The notes: generated by a model not told the origin, from the letters alone. Counted from the stretch's first letter, positions 28,329 to 38,535 are shown. The stretch: 60,735 nucleotides of DNA from Cupriavidus campinensis (GCF_905397395.1 NZ_CAJPVH010000034.1:1-60735), one strand, 5' to 3'. Program-made: numbers and translations.

Positions 28329-28994
28329 ATGACGACGACCTTGAAACTGCGCGCCGAGGCCGCGCAGGCACCGCATCACGAGACCCACGCCGCGCATGCG
28401 CATGACGACGACCACGCGCATCACGCCGAACAGGCGCAAACCAGCCTCAAGCTTGGCTTCTGGCTGTACCTGATGAGTGACTGCCTGATCTTCGCCTCGC
28501 TGTTCGCGACGTTTGGCGTGCTCGTCAATGGCACAGCCGGGGGCCCGACTGGACGCGAGCTGTTCGATCTGCGCTTTGTACTCGGCGAAACGATGCTGCT
28601 GCTGACCAGCAGCCTGACCTTCGGCGTGGCGATGCTGAAGGTACGGAACGGCAAGGGCAACCCCAACGAAGTCATCCGCTGGATGGTGCTGACATTCGCG
28701 CTCGGTGCCGCCTTCGTCGGCATGGAGATCTTCGAGTTTCACGAACTGCTGCACGAGGGCGCAGGCCCGAATCGCAGCGCCTATCTGTCGGCGTTCTTCA
28801 TGCTCGTGGGCACGCACGGCCTGCACGTCAGCGCCGGGCTGCTCTGGATCATCGTGATGGTCAACCAGGTGCAGGTGTTCGGTCTCGATGGCATCGTGCG
28901 TCGCCGCCTGGCCTGCCTGAGCCTGTTCTGGCACTTCCTGGACCTGGTCTGGATTGGCGTTTTTACCATTGTCTACCTGCGGGAGTTCCTGTGA
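28329..28994 (+). CDS. cyoC: Cytochrome bo3 ubiquinol oxidase subunit III
   Basis: This 221-residue subunit has a histidine-rich N-terminal tail ([20 protein letters not shown]) followed by five hydrophobic segments. The conserved [27 protein letters not shown] region and the [22 protein letters not shown] terminus are typical of CyoC. The His-rich tail could bind metal, but this is a guess. The stop overlaps the cyoD start. Confidence 0.95.
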   Translation: MTTTLKLRAEAAQAPHHETHAAHAHDDDHAHHAEQAQTSLKLGFWLYLMSDCLIFASLFATFGVLVNGTAGGPTGRELFDLRFVLGETMLLLTSSLTFGVAMLKVRNGKGNPNEVIRWMVLTFALGAAFVGMEIFEFHELLHEGAGPNRSAYLSAFFMLVGTHGLHVSAGLLWIIVMVNQVQVFGLDGIVRRRLACLSLFWHFLDLVWIGVFTIVYLREFL

Positions 28995-29350
28995 TGGCCA
29001 ACCAACCACATGCGCATGAGGATGACCATGGCAGCCTGCGCAGCCACCTGACCGGCTACGTACTCTCGCTGGTGCTGACGTTCATCTCGTTCGGTGCGGT
29101 CATGGGCAAGCTGTTGCCGCCGCGCGCCGGGCTGCTGATGATCGTGACGCTGTGTATCGTCCAGTTGCTGGTGCAGCTGGTGTTCTTCCTGCACCTTGGC
29201 CCGCGCAAGGGCCAACGTGGCAACACGGCTATCTTTGCGTGTACCGTGTTCCTGATCGCCATTGTCGTAGCGGGGTCGTTGTGGGTCATGCACAACGCCA
29301 ACCTGAACATGATGCCGATGCAGTCGGTGCCTGTTGGCAGCAATCGATAG
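28994..29350 (+). CDS. cyoD: Cytochrome bo3 ubiquinol oxidase subunit IV
   Basis: The ATG at 28994 overlaps the cyoC stop and gives 118 residues with three hydrophobic segments, including GYVLSLVLTFISFGAVM and QLLVQLVFFLHLG. This is the small CyoD subunit that assists assembly of the oxidase. No cyoE heme o synthase gene follows; the next gene is on the opposite strand, so heme o must be made by a gene elsewhere. Confidence 0.95.
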   Translation: MANQPHAHEDDHGSLRSHLTGYVLSLVLTFISFGAVMGKLLPPRAGLLMIVTLCIVQLLVQLVFFLHLGPRKGQRGNTAIFACTVFLIAIVVAGSLWVMHNANLNMMPMQSVPVGSNR

Positions 29351-29363
29351 ATTGCAGGCATCT

Positions 29364-29396
29364 GACACGTCCATCGGTGAAGCGGATGGACGTGTC
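29364..29396 (+). terminator. Hairpin downstream of cyoD, probable terminator
   Basis: GACACGTCCATC and GATGGACGTGTC form a perfect 12-bp stem with a 9-nt loop, 13 bp after the cyoD stop. The T-tract that follows is poor (TTCAGATCATT). The element also sits just past the end of the convergent cbiX gene and could serve both directions. Confidence 0.7.
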
Positions 29397-29402
29397 TTCA
29401 GA

Positions 29403-29810
29403 TCATTCCCCTATTGGCGACTGCCGCGATGGTGTTGTTGCCACCGCCCCCACGCAGTACGCCGCAATCGCGTCCAGCACGCTCTCGGCCTCGCCCACCG
29501 CCGCGGCGCAGCCAATCCGCATCGCCGGATATTGCGCCCGGCATTGGTCGATCAGCGCCGGCAAATCGCGGCGGATGTGGCCGCCCTGGCCGAAGAACAC
29601 CGGTACGACGGTGACTTCCTCCACGCTCGCGCTGGCCAGTTCGCCCAGCGCCACGGGCAGCGACGGCTCCATCAGTTCCAGGAACGCCAGCCGCACGGCG
29701 GTGTCCGGCAGCACGGCGGTCAGCTTGGCCTGCAGGCGGTCGAACGGTTCGCGCCAGCGCGCGTCGCGCGCGCCGTGGGCGAAGAGGACCAGGCCGGTGG
29801 TGGCAGCCAT
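29403..29810 (-). CDS. cbiX: CbiX/SirB-type sirohydrochlorin chelatase
   Basis: The ATG at 29810 gives 135 residues; a TTG at 29819 would overlap the lptG stop. The short single-domain length fits small CbiX (CbiXS). The N-terminal GLVLFAHGARDARWREPF carries the metal-binding histidine, and VVPVFFGQGGHIRRDLP carries the second. Such enzymes insert cobalt or iron into sirohydrochlorin. It lies immediately downstream of lptG with only a few bases between. Because CobA in the cys operon lacks a chelatase domain, this may be the missing siroheme step. Confidence 0.88.
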   Translation of the reverse strand: MAATTGLVLFAHGARDARWREPFDRLQAKLTAVLPDTAVRLAFLELMEPSLPVALGELASASVEEVTVVPVFFGQGGHIRRDLPALIDQCRAQYPAMRIGCAAAVGEAESVLDAIAAYCVGAVATTPSRQSPIGE

Positions 29811-29815
29811 GGCGG

Positions 29816-30979
29816 TCAATGCCGGTCCACCCAGCGCAGGGCGCTCAGCGCCAGTGCCAGGTAGAGCGTGCCGGGAACGAGCGCCGAGACGATCGGCGGC
29901 CAGGTGTGCAGCAGGCCGACGTGCGAGAACAGCGTGTTCGACAGGTGGAACGACAGCCCCAGCATGATGCCGCCGAACACCTTCACGCCCACCGCACCGG
30001 CACGCGCATGCAGGTACGCGAACGGCAGCGCCAGCGCCACCATCACGAACAGCGTCAGCGGATAGACCACCTTCTTCCAGAAGGCGATCTCGTAGCGCTG
30101 CGTGTCCTGCTTGTTGTCGCGCAGATGGCGGATATAGCGGAACAGGTCGAGCGTGGACATCCGCTCCGGCGTGACCAGCAGCACTGACAGGATCTGCGGC
30201 GTCAGCTCCGAATGCATCACCATGTTCGGGAACTTGGCCTGCTCGGCACGGAAGTCCGGTGCCAGGGCGTCGCGCTGGGCGCCGTCAGGGTGGGGCAGTT
30301 CGATGAAACGGGTCTCGTTGACGTCATTGAGCTGCCACGCCTGGCCGCCCTGATAGCGGCCTTCCTTGGCGACGCGGATCACGCGCAGGCGGTATTGCTG
30401 GTCGAATTCGTAGATGGTGATGCCGTTGATGCTCTGGTCCGGCTTCAGCCCCTGCACGTTGACGAAGCGGGTGACTTCGCCGCCCGCGCCCTCGGGCGTG
30501 GTGTCCTTGTCGCGATCCTTGACCCAGACACCGGAGCGGAAGCCCGCCGACACCGTGGCGCCAATCGCCTCCAGCTTCACCTTCTGGGCGTACTGCTCGG
30601 CCGCCGGGCCGATGAATTCGCCGAAGATGAAGGTGACGATGGCCAGCGGCACGGCCAGCTTGAACAGCGAGAACAGCGCCTGGCGCGTGTTCAGGCCGGC
30701 CACGCGGAAGATCGTGTATTCCGACTGGCTGGCCAGCTGCGAGAAGACGTAGATCGCGCTGATCAGCACCGCGATCGGCAGCACCTCGTACACCCGGGTG
30801 GGCGCTTCCAGCATGACGTGGAAGAACGCCACCAGCGAGGTGTAGCCGCCCTGCACGCTCTCCAGTTCATTGAGCAAGTCGAAGAACACGAACAGCGAGA
30901 GCACCGCGAACAGGATGAACGCGAACACGCCATAGATCAGGCGGCCGAAATACCGCTCGTAGACCTGGAGGACCCTCAT
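29816..30979 (-). CDS. lptG: LPS export ABC transporter permease LptG
   Basis: This 387-residue inner-membrane protein of the LptB2FG complex extracts lipopolysaccharide for transport to the outer membrane. It has six predicted membrane helices, three at each end, with a periplasmic beta-jellyroll between about residues 120 and 270. The N-terminal YERYFGRLIYGVFAFILFAVL and EVLPIAVLISAIYVFSQLASQSEYTIFRVAG are typical. Its start overlaps the lptF stop in an ATGA junction. Confidence 0.96.
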   Translation of the reverse strand: MRVLQVYERYFGRLIYGVFAFILFAVLSLFVFFDLLNELESVQGGYTSLVAFFHVMLEAPTRVYEVLPIAVLISAIYVFSQLASQSEYTIFRVAGLNTRQALFSLFKLAVPLAIVTFIFGEFIGPAAEQYAQKVKLEAIGATVSAGFRSGVWVKDRDKDTTPEGAGGEVTRFVNVQGLKPDQSINGITIYEFDQQYRLRVIRVAKEGRYQGGQAWQLNDVNETRFIELPHPDGAQRDALAPDFRAEQAKFPNMVMHSELTPQILSVLLVTPERMSTLDLFRYIRHLRDNKQDTQRYEIAFWKKVVYPLTLFVMVALALPFAYLHARAGAVGVKVFGGIMLGLSFHLSNTLFSHVGLLHTWPPIVSALVPGTLYLALALSALRWVDRH

Positions 30980-32097
30980 GCCTGGCTCCCCTTGGTGTCC
31001 TTGCGGCGCAGACCGAAGACGGCGCGCCAGCCGCCCAGGCTGCGGTTCTGCCGGTATCGGAACATGCCCACGGCACCGAGGAAGGCCGCCAGGTGGATCG
31101 GCCAGATCGCCATCCAGAACGAAAGTGTCCCCGAGCGCACCCAGGCCTGCGCCAGGTTGATCATGTTGCTGTAGGTCAGGTAGATCAGCACGGCGAAGAC
31201 GAGCGGCGTATAGCGGCCCAGGCGCGGGTTCACGTACGCAAGCGGGATGGCGATCATCACGAAATTGAAGGCGAGGATCGGCAGCGAGACACGCCAGAGC
31301 AGTTCGCCCAGGTTGTCACGGGTGGGATTGCGGATCAGGTCCAGCGTGTTGCGGGCCTTGGGCGGCACGTCGCTCTCGTTCTCGGGCGGCTTGTTGTCCA
31401 CCTTGACGGCGTAGCGGTCGAATTCCAGGATGCGGTAGTCGAGCTGGCCCGGCGTGCCGGCGTAGCGCCGGCCGTGTTCCATCACCACCAGACGGTCGCC
31501 GTTCGGCATGGTCTGGAACTGGCCCTGGTGGGACAGCGCCACGCCGATCTTGCCTGCCTCGGCATTGGCCACGAAGACGTTGCGCGCGTACTTCATGTCC
31601 GCGTCGATACCCTCGATGAACAGTACGTAGTTGCCGTTGGCCGGCTCGATGAAACGGCCCGAGGCGATCATCGACAGCACGCCGCGCTGCTGGAAGCGGT
31701 CGCGGAACAGGCTGCTCTGCTGGTTGGCCCACGGCCACGCGAACATGCCCAGCAGCAGCGCCATGACAAAGAACGGCGCGGCGAACTGGAGCACCGGCTT
31801 GATCAGGTCGCGCAGGGAGATACCGGCCGAGAACCACACCACCATCTCGGAGTCCTTGTACCAGCGGGTCAGGACGATCAGCGTGGAGATGAACAGCGTG
31901 GCCGACAGCAGGATCGAGAGGTAGCCGATCGTGGCCAGGCCGATCAGCATCAGCACGTCGTTGGGGCTGGCCTTGCCATTGGCGGCCATCCCCAGGATGC
32001 GGATCACGAGCGACGTGAGCATGAAAGTCAGCATCACCAGGAACACCGCGCCGGCGGTGTAGGCGAGCTCGCGTCGCAGGGCTTGTTGAAAGATCAT
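30976..32097 (-). CDS. lptF: LPS export ABC transporter permease LptF
   Basis: The ATG at 32097 gives 373 residues; the open frame extends much further upstream but without LptF character. MIFQQALRRELAYTAGAVFLVML begins the first helix, and the layout of three helices, periplasmic domain and three helices matches LptF. It pairs with LptG and the cytoplasmic ATPase LptB, which is not in the window. The gene is divergent from pepA across a 163-bp promoter gap, an arrangement common in proteobacteria. Confidence 0.95.
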   Translation of the reverse strand: MIFQQALRRELAYTAGAVFLVMLTFMLTSLVIRILGMAANGKASPNDVLMLIGLATIGYLSILLSATLFISTLIVLTRWYKDSEMVVWFSAGISLRDLIKPVLQFAAPFFVMALLLGMFAWPWANQQSSLFRDRFQQRGVLSMIASGRFIEPANGNYVLFIEGIDADMKYARNVFVANAEAGKIGVALSHQGQFQTMPNGDRLVVMEHGRRYAGTPGQLDYRILEFDRYAVKVDNKPPENESDVPPKARNTLDLIRNPTRDNLGELLWRVSLPILAFNFVMIAIPLAYVNPRLGRYTPLVFAVLIYLTYSNMINLAQAWVRSGTLSFWMAIWPIHLAAFLGAVGMFRYRQNRSLGGWRAVFGLRRKDTKGSQA

Positions 32098-32260
32098 GCG
32101 GAATCGCTTCCGGCTGCCGGCCGGAGCGGGCGATGTACCGGGGGCCGAGGGACTGGCAGGACCGCGGGCTGTCAGCGTGGCGGATCGGCGGCGGCAGATC
32201 GCGGATGAAAATCGCGGATAATGGGGCCTTTCTTTTCGACGAGCCCCTGAAGGAAGCGCG

Positions 32261-33790
32261 ATGGAATTTAGCACAAAAGCCCTGGATTGGAGCAAAGCCG
32301 GCCAAAATGGTTTCCTGGCCACGAAGACCGACTGCCTGGTGGTTGGCCTGTTCGAGGGCCAGAGCCTGGCGGGCGTGGCCAAGGCCCTGGATGTCGCCAC
32401 CAAGGGGCTGGTGGCGCGTCTGGTCAAGCAGGGCGACTTCGAAGGCAAGCGCGGCACCCAGCTGATGCTGCACGAAGTGGCCGGGATTGGCGCCGCCCGC
32501 GTGCTGCTGGTGGGCCTGGGCAAGGAAGCCGAGTTCTCGGACAAGGCCTTCGTGGAGGCCGTGCGTACCGCCGTGCGTGCGCTGTCCGGCACGCGTGCCG
32601 CGTCCGCCCTCTGGTGCCTGGCCCAGCAGCCGCCGGCCCAGCGCGACGTGGCCTGGGCCGTGATCACCACCATCACACTGGTACGTGACGCCGGCTACCG
32701 CCTGCTGGAGCGCCATCCGGAACTCAAGCGCCCGCCCAAGGGCGTGGGCGCCGACAAGCCGTCGCTGCGCAAGATCGTGCTGGCCGTGGACGCCGCCGAC
32801 GCCAAGCAGGCCACCCAGGCCGTGGTGCGCGGCACCGCCATCGCCAACGGCATGGAGCTGACCCGCGACCTCGGCAACCTGCCGTCCAACATCTGCACCC
32901 CGACCTACCTGGCCAATACCGCCCGGGCCATGGCCAAGCGCCACAAGCTCAAGGCGGAGATCCTGGGCCGCAAGCAGATCGAGGCCCTGAACATGGGCGC
33001 CTTCCTGGCCGTGACCAAGGGCAGCGTCGAGCCGCCGCAGTTCATCGTGCTGCGCTACGACGGCGCCGCCGCCAAGCAGGCCCCGGTGGTGCTGGTGGGC
33101 AAGGGCATCACCTTCGATACCGGCGGCATCTCGCTGAAGCCGGGCGAGGGCATGGACGAGATGAAGTACGACATGTGCGGCGCCGCCTCGGTGCTCGGCA
33201 CGATCCAGGCCGTGGCCGAAATGGGCCTGAAGATCAACGTCGTGGCCGTGGTGCCGAGCTGCGAGAACATGCCCAGCGGCATCGCCACCAAGCCGGGCGA
33301 CGTGGTGACGAGCATGTCCGGCCAGACGATCGAGATCCTGAACACGGACGCCGAAGGCCGCCTGATCCTGTGCGATGCGCTGACCTACGTGGAACGCTTC
33401 AAGCCCGCCGCCGTGGTGGACGTGGCCACGCTGACCGGCGCCTGCATCATCGCGCTCGGCCACGTGAACAGCGGCCTCTACGCCCGTAACGACCTGCTGG
33501 CCGACCAGCTGCTCGACGCCGGCCGCAAGGCCATGGACACCGCCTGGCGCATGCCGCTGGACGATGACTACCAGGACCAGCTCAAGTCGAACTTCGCCGA
33601 CATGGCCAATATCGGCGGCCGCCCGGCGGGCAGCGTCACGGCGGCCTGTTTCCTGGCGCGCTACACGGAAAAGTACGACTGGGCCCACCTGGACATCGCC
33701 GGCACGGCCTGGAAGAGCGGGGCGGCCAAGGGCGCCACCGGTCGTCCGGTACCGCTGCTGACGCAGTTCCTGATGGATCGCGCGTCGTAA
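32261..33790 (+). CDS. pepA: Leucyl aminopeptidase (M17), PepA
   Basis: This 509-residue two-metal aminopeptidase removes N-terminal residues from peptides and in some species also binds DNA. The metal ligands are all visible: Lys281, Asp286, Asp304, and Asp363 and Glu365 in the signature NTDAEGRL. The [16 protein letters not shown] segment and the catalytic arginine Arg367 are intact. It is divergent from lptF and followed by holC after 21 bp, a common pepA-holC order. Confidence 0.96.
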   Translation: MEFSTKALDWSKAGQNGFLATKTDCLVVGLFEGQSLAGVAKALDVATKGLVARLVKQGDFEGKRGTQLMLHEVAGIGAARVLLVGLGKEAEFSDKAFVEAVRTAVRALSGTRAASALWCLAQQPPAQRDVAWAVITTITLVRDAGYRLLERHPELKRPPKGVGADKPSLRKIVLAVDAADAKQATQAVVRGTAIANGMELTRDLGNLPSNICTPTYLANTARAMAKRHKLKAEILGRKQIEALNMGAFLAVTKGSVEPPQFIVLRYDGAAAKQAPVVLVGKGITFDTGGISLKPGEGMDEMKYDMCGAASVLGTIQAVAEMGLKINVVAVVPSCENMPSGIATKPGDVVTSMSGQTIEILNTDAEGRLILCDALTYVERFKPAAVVDVATLTGACIIALGHVNSGLYARNDLLADQLLDAGRKAMDTAWRMPLDDDYQDQLKSNFADMANIGGRPAGSVTAACFLARYTEKYDWAHLDIAGTAWKSGAAKGATGRPVPLLTQFLMDRAS

Positions 33791-33811
33791 TCGACGAAAA
33801 AGGTAGCCGGG

Positions 33812-34249
33812 ATGACGCGCATCGACTTCCACAGCAACGTGCCGGACTCGCTGGCCTACGTCTGCCGCCTGGTTCGCAAGGCGTACGGGGCGGGCCAGAA
33901 GGTGGTGGTATACGGCACGGCGCATCAGCTGACGCAGCTCGATGCGCGACTGTGGACGTTCTCGCCGCTCGACTTCCTGCCGCATTGCGGGCTGGACAGC
34001 CCCAACGTGGCGGTGACGCCGATCATCCTGGCCGCCACGCTCGAGGGCGTGCCGCATCACCAGATCCTCGTCAACCTGTCACCCGAGGCGCCGGCGCAGT
34101 TCGCCAGCTTCGAGCGGCTGATCGAGGTAGTGGGGGCCGGCGAGGCCGAACGCGCCGCCGGGCGCGACCGTTACCGTTTCTACCGTGAGCGCGGCTATCC
34201 GCTCACGCACCACGACATTGGCCAGTCCGCCAAGGGAGAATCCGCATGA
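33812..34249 (+). CDS. holC: DNA polymerase III chi subunit
   Basis: This 145-residue protein matches the HolC fold: MTRIDFHSNVPDSLAYVCRLVRKAYGAGQKVVVYGTAHQLTQLDARLWTF-type start, then FLPHC and a C-terminal RYRFYRERGYPLTHHD segment. Chi links the clamp-loader complex to single-stranded-DNA-binding protein. It lies between pepA and the DUF2486-like gene, whose start overlaps its stop by four bases. Confidence 0.93.
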   Translation: MTRIDFHSNVPDSLAYVCRLVRKAYGAGQKVVVYGTAHQLTQLDARLWTFSPLDFLPHCGLDSPNVAVTPIILAATLEGVPHHQILVNLSPEAPAQFASFERLIEVVGAGEAERAAGRDRYRFYRERGYPLTHHDIGQSAKGESA

Positions 34250-34740
34250 GTGAACGTACCACCTCGCGGGTTATTCCGCGGCTGGGCCCGAACGACAGCG
34301 TGCCGTTGCTGACGGAAGTCGTGGACCTGCCCGACCTGCCGGAGACCGCCTTCGCGCCGCCGGGGCCCGCCTCGGCAGGCGTCGGCACGGTCATCGACAC
34401 GGCAAACATGCCCGAGTCGGGGCTGGTGTCGTCAGTGGGGGATACCGAGGGTGGGGTGGAGGACGATCCGGAAGCGCCGATGATCGACCCGGTGCCCTTC
34501 CTGCCAGGCGAGGATGACCTGCGCGCGGTGCGCTCGGAATTGCTGACGCGCGTGATGATGCGTTTCCGCACCGAGTGGCCGCAGGTGGTGGAAGCCCATA
34601 CCGAAGCCACGCTGCAATCGCGGCTGGCGCCGCTGACCGCGCAACTGGCCAGCGAGCTGACGCAGGCGCTGGAGGCGAGGCTGGTGGAATGGCTGGATGC
34701 GACGCTCGAGGAGATCGAGCGCGATCCGGGCGGGATGTAG
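34246..34740 (+). CDS. DUF2486-like protein downstream of holC
   Basis: This 164-residue acidic, mostly soluble protein starts in an ATGA overlap with holC. The first half is low-complexity and proline/acid rich (IPRLGPNDSVPLLTEVVDLPDLPE). The second half is predicted helical, with VRSELLTRVMMRFRTEWPQVVEAHTEATLQSRLAPLTAQL and ALEARLVEWLDATLEE. Genes of this kind are found next to holC in Burkholderiales and are annotated DUF2486; I give this from memory. The function is unknown. Confidence 0.8.
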   Translation: MSERTTSRVIPRLGPNDSVPLLTEVVDLPDLPETAFAPPGPASAGVGTVIDTANMPESGLVSSVGDTEGGVEDDPEAPMIDPVPFLPGEDDLRAVRSELLTRVMMRFRTEWPQVVEAHTEATLQSRLAPLTAQLASELTQALEARLVEWLDATLEEIERDPGGM

Positions 34741-34769
34741 CAGCGAAAGCAGAGAAAGCAGGGAATTTT

Positions 34770-34802
34770 CCCCTCTCCCGCAGGCGGCAGAGGGGAGAGG
34801 GG
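34770..34802. repeat. C/G-rich intergenic hairpin between the DUF2486-like gene and ilvD
   Basis: CCCCTCTCCC and GGGGAGAGGGG form an imperfect stem around a GC-rich loop between two convergent genes. A similar CCCCCTC/GAGGGGG element lies at 47181-47215 between another convergent pair, so this may be a dispersed repeat that acts as a bidirectional terminator. Confidence 0.6.
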
Positions 34803-34823
34803 AGTCGGAGACCCCAAACAGGG

Positions 34824-36497
34824 TCAGTCCGTCACGGCGCCCTTGCTGGCCGTCGAGGCCAGTTTCGAGAACTTCGCCAGCACGCCACGCGTGTAGCGCG
34901 GCGCCGGCTGCTGCCACGTGGCGCGGCGCTTGGCCAGTTCCTCATCGGACACGTTCAGTTGCAGCTTCAGCTGGTGCGCGTCGATCGTGATCGAATCGCC
35001 TTCCTTCACCAGTGCGATGGTGCCGCCCACGAACGCCTCGGGCGCCACGTGACCCACCACCATGCCCCAGGTACCGCCCGAGAACCGGCCGTCGGTAATG
35101 AAGCCCACCGACTCGCCCAGCCCCTTGCCGATGATGGCCGAGGTCGGCGCCAGCATTTCCGGCATGCCCGGGCCGCCCTTCGGGCCCAGGTAGCGCAGCA
35201 CCAGGATGTCGCCGGCGTTGATCTTGTCGGCCAGGATGGCGTCCATCGCGCTCTGCTCGTCCTCGAACACGCGCGCCGGGCCGGTGATGACCGGGTTCTT
35301 CAGGCCGGTGATCTTGGCCACCGCGCCTTCTTCGGCCAGGTTGCCCTTCAGGATGGCCAGGTGGCCCTGCTCGTACAGCGCCTTGTCGAGCGGCAGGATC
35401 ACGTCCTGGTCTGCGCGCGGCTGGTCGGGCACGCCTTCCAGTTCCTCGGCCAGCGTGCGGCCGGTGATGGTCAGGCAGTCGCCATGCAGCAGGCCGGCGT
35501 TCAGCAGCAGCTTCATGACCTGCGGAATGCCGCCCGCGCGGTGCAGGTCGGTGGCCACGTACTGGCCCGACGGCTTCAGGTTGCAGATCACCGGCACGCG
35601 GCGGCGGATGCGCTCGAAGTCGTCGATGGTCCACTCCACCTCGGCCGAGTGCGCGATGGCCAGGTAGTGCAGCACCGCGTTGGTCGAGCCGCCCGTGGCC
35701 ATGATCAGCGTCACGGCGTTCTCGATCGACTTGCGCGTGATGATGTCGCGCGGCTTGATGTCCTTCTTGATCGCTTCTACCAGCACGCGCGCCGATTCCG
35801 CGGCGCTGTCCACCTTTTCCTGGTCCGGGTTGGCCATCGTCGACGAGTACAGCAGGGACATGCCCAGCGCCTCGAACGACGAGCTCATGGTGTTGGCCGT
35901 GTACATGCCGCCGCACGAACCCGTGGACGGGCAGGCGTTCTTCTCCACGCCCTCGAAGTCTTCCTGGCTCATGCGGCCGGCGGTGAACTCGCCCACGGCC
36001 TCGAACGACGACACGATGGTCAGGTCCTTGCCCTTCCAGTTGCCCGGCTTGATGGTGCCGCCGTAGACGTAGATGCCCGGCACGTTGGTGCGCGCCAGCG
36101 CGATCATGCCGCCCGGCATGTTCTTGTCGCAGCCGCCAATCACCACCACGCCGTCCATCCATTGGCCCTGGGCCGCGGTCTCGATACAGTCAGCGATCAC
36201 TTCGCGCGAGATCAGCGAGTACTTCATGCCCTCGGTGCCCATCGACATGCCGTCCGAGATGGTCGGCGTGCCGAAGATCTGCGGGTTGGCGTCGGACGCC
36301 TTGATGGCTTCCACGGCCGCATCGGCCAGGCGCTGCAGGCCGGCGTTGCAGGGGGTGATGGTCGAATGGCCATTGGCGATGCCCACCATCGGCTTGTCGA
36401 AGTCTTCCTTCTGGTAGCCGAGCGCGTAGTACATCGAACGATTGGGGGAGCGCGCCACGCCTTGCGTGATGTGCTTCGAGCGTTTGTTGAATGCCAT
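34824..36497 (-). CDS. ilvD: Dihydroxy-acid dehydratase
   Basis: The ATG at 36497, preceded by GGAGAG, gives 557 residues; the frame is open 48 bp further upstream. The enzyme dehydrates 2,3-dihydroxy acids to 2-keto acids in isoleucine and valine synthesis and holds an iron-sulfur cluster. Cluster and metal motifs are [10 protein letters not shown] and [17 protein letters not shown], with a C-terminal [14 protein letters not shown] motif. It is divergent from a LysR regulator, with a perfect 25-bp dyad between them. Confidence 0.95.
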   Translation of the reverse strand: MAFNKRSKHITQGVARSPNRSMYYALGYQKEDFDKPMVGIANGHSTITPCNAGLQRLADAAVEAIKASDANPQIFGTPTISDGMSMGTEGMKYSLISREVIADCIETAAQGQWMDGVVVIGGCDKNMPGGMIALARTNVPGIYVYGGTIKPGNWKGKDLTIVSSFEAVGEFTAGRMSQEDFEGVEKNACPSTGSCGGMYTANTMSSSFEALGMSLLYSSTMANPDQEKVDSAAESARVLVEAIKKDIKPRDIITRKSIENAVTLIMATGGSTNAVLHYLAIAHSAEVEWTIDDFERIRRRVPVICNLKPSGQYVATDLHRAGGIPQVMKLLLNAGLLHGDCLTITGRTLAEELEGVPDQPRADQDVILPLDKALYEQGHLAILKGNLAEEGAVAKITGLKNPVITGPARVFEDEQSAMDAILADKINAGDILVLRYLGPKGGPGMPEMLAPTSAIIGKGLGESVGFITDGRFSGGTWGMVVGHVAPEAFVGGTIALVKEGDSITIDAHQLKLQLNVSDEELAKRRATWQQPAPRYTRGVLAKFSKLASTASKGAVTD

Positions 36498-36594
36498 GGT
36501 GGGGGTCTCTCCGGGGAGTTTGCGGCGGGCTCGGACGTGGGCCATGCCACGGCCTGCCGTGTTTGTGGCCTGAAGGATGCCGCCTGCGTAGTAT

Positions 36595-36619
36595 CATGTC
36601 AAATATATTATTTGACATG
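36595..36619. promoter_or_regulatory. Perfect inverted repeat between ilvD and the LysR regulator
   Basis: CATGTCAAAT and ATTTGACATG are exact reverse complements with a 5-bp centre, and the dyad contains a T-N11-A LysR-type core. A consensus -35 box TTGACA for the plus direction lies inside the right arm (36612-36617), with a weak -10 (CATATC) 17 bp later. The site is the natural candidate for the adjacent LysR protein. Confidence 0.78.
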
Positions 36620-36662
36620 TATTGAGTCGAAAAACATATCACAGCGACGAACGGGAGCGTGC

Positions 36663-37640
36663 GTGGACCTGCGGCAACTGCGGTACTTCGTGACAGTGGC
36701 GGAAGAGCTACATTTCGGCCGCGCGGCACGGCGGCTGGCCATGACCCAGCCGCCGCTCTCGCAACAGATCCAGGCGCTGGAGGAGGAGATCGGCGTGCAG
36801 TTGTTCGCGCGCACGCGCCGGTCCGTGATGCTGACGCCCACCGGCCAGCAGTGGCTGCCCGAGGTGCGTCGCGTGCTGGCCGATGCCGCCGCGCTGCCGG
36901 GGCTGGCCCAGCGGCTGGCGCGGGGCGAGGTGGGCTCGCTGGCGCTGGCCTTCGTCAGCACGGCCGACTACGGCATCCTGCCCGAGCTGCTGCGGCATTT
37001 CCGCGCACGGCACCCCGAGGTGCAACTGCAACTGCGCGAAGCCACCAGCGACGTCCAGCTGGAGGCGCTGGCCGAGGGTGGCATCGACGCGGGCCTCGTC
37101 ATCCGTCCGCAACTGGCCGTGATGCCGCACGGGCTCTCATACCTGCCGCTGGTGCGCGAGCCGCTGGTGCTGGCCGTGCCCGATGGCTGGCGGCCCGCCA
37201 GCCTCGCCGCCGATGCCCCCGCGCCGACCGAAATCGCCCTGCGCGACGCCGCGCACGAGCCGCTGATCATCTTCCCGCGTCGTAGCGCGCCGGCGTTTTA
37301 TGACATCATTACGGGCTACTATGCGCGGGACGGCCTGACGCCGGCGATTGCCCAGGAGGCTATCCAGATGCAGACCATCGTGAGCCTGGTGTCAGCAGGG
37401 ATGGGCGTGGCGCTGGTGCCCGCATCGCTGTGCAACCTGCGGCGCACGGGCGTGTCCTACCTGACGCTGCGCGATGCCGGCTCGCTGATCGAGACCGGCC
37501 TGGTCTGGCGCGAAGGCGCCGCCGGGCCCTCGGCCGGGCAATCGGGGATGGCGCCGGTGCTGCGGTCGTTCATCGACATCGCAGCCGGGCTGGCCACCGC
37601 CATCGGCCTGTCGCAGGACGATGGTATCAAGGCAGCATGA
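36663..37640 (+). CDS. LysR-family transcriptional regulator divergent from ilvD
   Basis: The start is GTG at 36663 with GGGAG upstream, giving 325 residues. The N-terminal helix-turn-helix ([35 protein letters not shown]) resembles BenM/CatM/IlvY-like members. The effector domain follows, with [26 protein letters not shown] and a typical [16 protein letters not shown] stretch. Its position opposite ilvD with a shared dyad suggests an IlvY-like role in branched-chain amino acid control, but an aromatic or other effector cannot be excluded. Confidence 0.9.
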   Translation: MDLRQLRYFVTVAEELHFGRAARRLAMTQPPLSQQIQALEEEIGVQLFARTRRSVMLTPTGQQWLPEVRRVLADAAALPGLAQRLARGEVGSLALAFVSTADYGILPELLRHFRARHPEVQLQLREATSDVQLEALAEGGIDAGLVIRPQLAVMPHGLSYLPLVREPLVLAVPDGWRPASLAADAPAPTEIALRDAAHEPLIIFPRRSAPAFYDIITGYYARDGLTPAIAQEAIQMQTIVSLVSAGMGVALVPASLCNLRRTGVSYLTLRDAGSLIETGLVWREGAAGPSAGQSGMAPVLRSFIDIAAGLATAIGLSQDDGIKAA

Positions 37641-37710
37641 CCCAGACGGCATTACCCCAGAACCGGCGCGCCGCGCATCCGCACACTATATAAATACCCT
37701 CTCCTCCGCC

Positions 37711-38529
37711 ATGCTCGTTCATCCGCAATTCGACCCGGTCGCGATTCACCTGGGCCCGCTGGCCATCCGCTGGTACGGCCTGATGTACCTGGCCGGCTTC
37801 ATCATGTTCCTGTGGTTCGGCCGCCTGCGCGTGCGCCAGCCGCATATCGCTGCGCGCGGCTGGGCCACGCGCGACCTCGACGACATGCTGTTCTACGGCG
37901 TGCTCGGCGTGATCCTGGGCGGGCGTCTGGGCTATGTGCTGTTCTACAAGCCCACCTACTACCTCACGCATCCGCTCGAGATCTTCAAGGTCTGGGAGGG
38001 CGGCATGGCGTTCCACGGCGGCTTCCTCGGCGTGGTCGTGGCGATGTGGGTGTTCGGCAAGGTACGGCGCCGGCACTGGCTGGAAGTGACCGATTTCATC
38101 GCGCCGATGATCCCGTGCGGGCTGGCCGCCGGCCGCATCGGCAACTTCATCAATGGCGAACTCTGGGGCCGTCCGACTGACCTGCCGTGGGGGATGATCT
38201 TCCCGCAGGCCGGCGACAACATCCCGCGCCATCCGTCGCAGCTTTACCAGTTCGCCCTGGAAGGCGTGGCGCTGTTCATCATCCTGTGGCTGTTCTCGCG
38301 CAAGCCGCGCCCGATGGGGGCGGTGTCCGGCGCGTTCCTGATCGGCTACGGCGGCTTCCGCTTCCTGGCCGAGTTCGCGCGCGAGCCCGACACCTTCCTC
38401 GGCCTGCTGGCGCTGAATTTCTCGATGGGCCAGTGGCTGAGCCTGCCGATGGTGCTGGCTGGCGTGCTGATGATGGTCTGGGCCTACCGGCGCCAGGGCA
38501 ACGGCGCCGCTGCCGGCGCGGCGCGCTGA
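37711..38529 (+). CDS. lgt: Prolipoprotein diacylglyceryl transferase
   Basis: The ATG at 37711 gives 272 residues; the frame is open 90 bp further back. This seven-helix inner-membrane enzyme transfers diacylglycerol from phosphatidylglycerol to the lipobox cysteine of prolipoproteins. The family motifs HGGFLGV and [23 protein letters not shown] are complete, as is RHPSQLYQ. It serves the window's own lipoproteins such as CyoA and the efflux channel. Confidence 0.96.
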   Translation: MLVHPQFDPVAIHLGPLAIRWYGLMYLAGFIMFLWFGRLRVRQPHIAARGWATRDLDDMLFYGVLGVILGGRLGYVLFYKPTYYLTHPLEIFKVWEGGMAFHGGFLGVVVAMWVFGKVRRRHWLEVTDFIAPMIPCGLAAGRIGNFINGELWGRPTDLPWGMIFPQAGDNIPRHPSQLYQFALEGVALFIILWLFSRKPRPMGAVSGAFLIGYGGFRFLAEFAREPDTFLGLLALNFSMGQWLSLPMVLAGVLMMVWAYRRQGNGAAAGAAR

Positions 38530-38535
38530 TCGCCG

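Noticed and set aside
31316..34060. A 914-codon minus-strand frame opposite pepA and holC, and overlapping lptF in another frame
   Set aside because: It contradicts three well-supported genes (pepA, holC, lptF) and its composition is His/Arg/Gly-rich with no domain character.
34575..37640. A 1021-codon open frame running antisense through ilvD before the LysR gene
   Set aside because: The part before 36663 is the complement of a complete ilvD gene and has the repetitive His/Arg/Ala composition of a shadow frame in high-GC DNA. Only the LysR part is supported.
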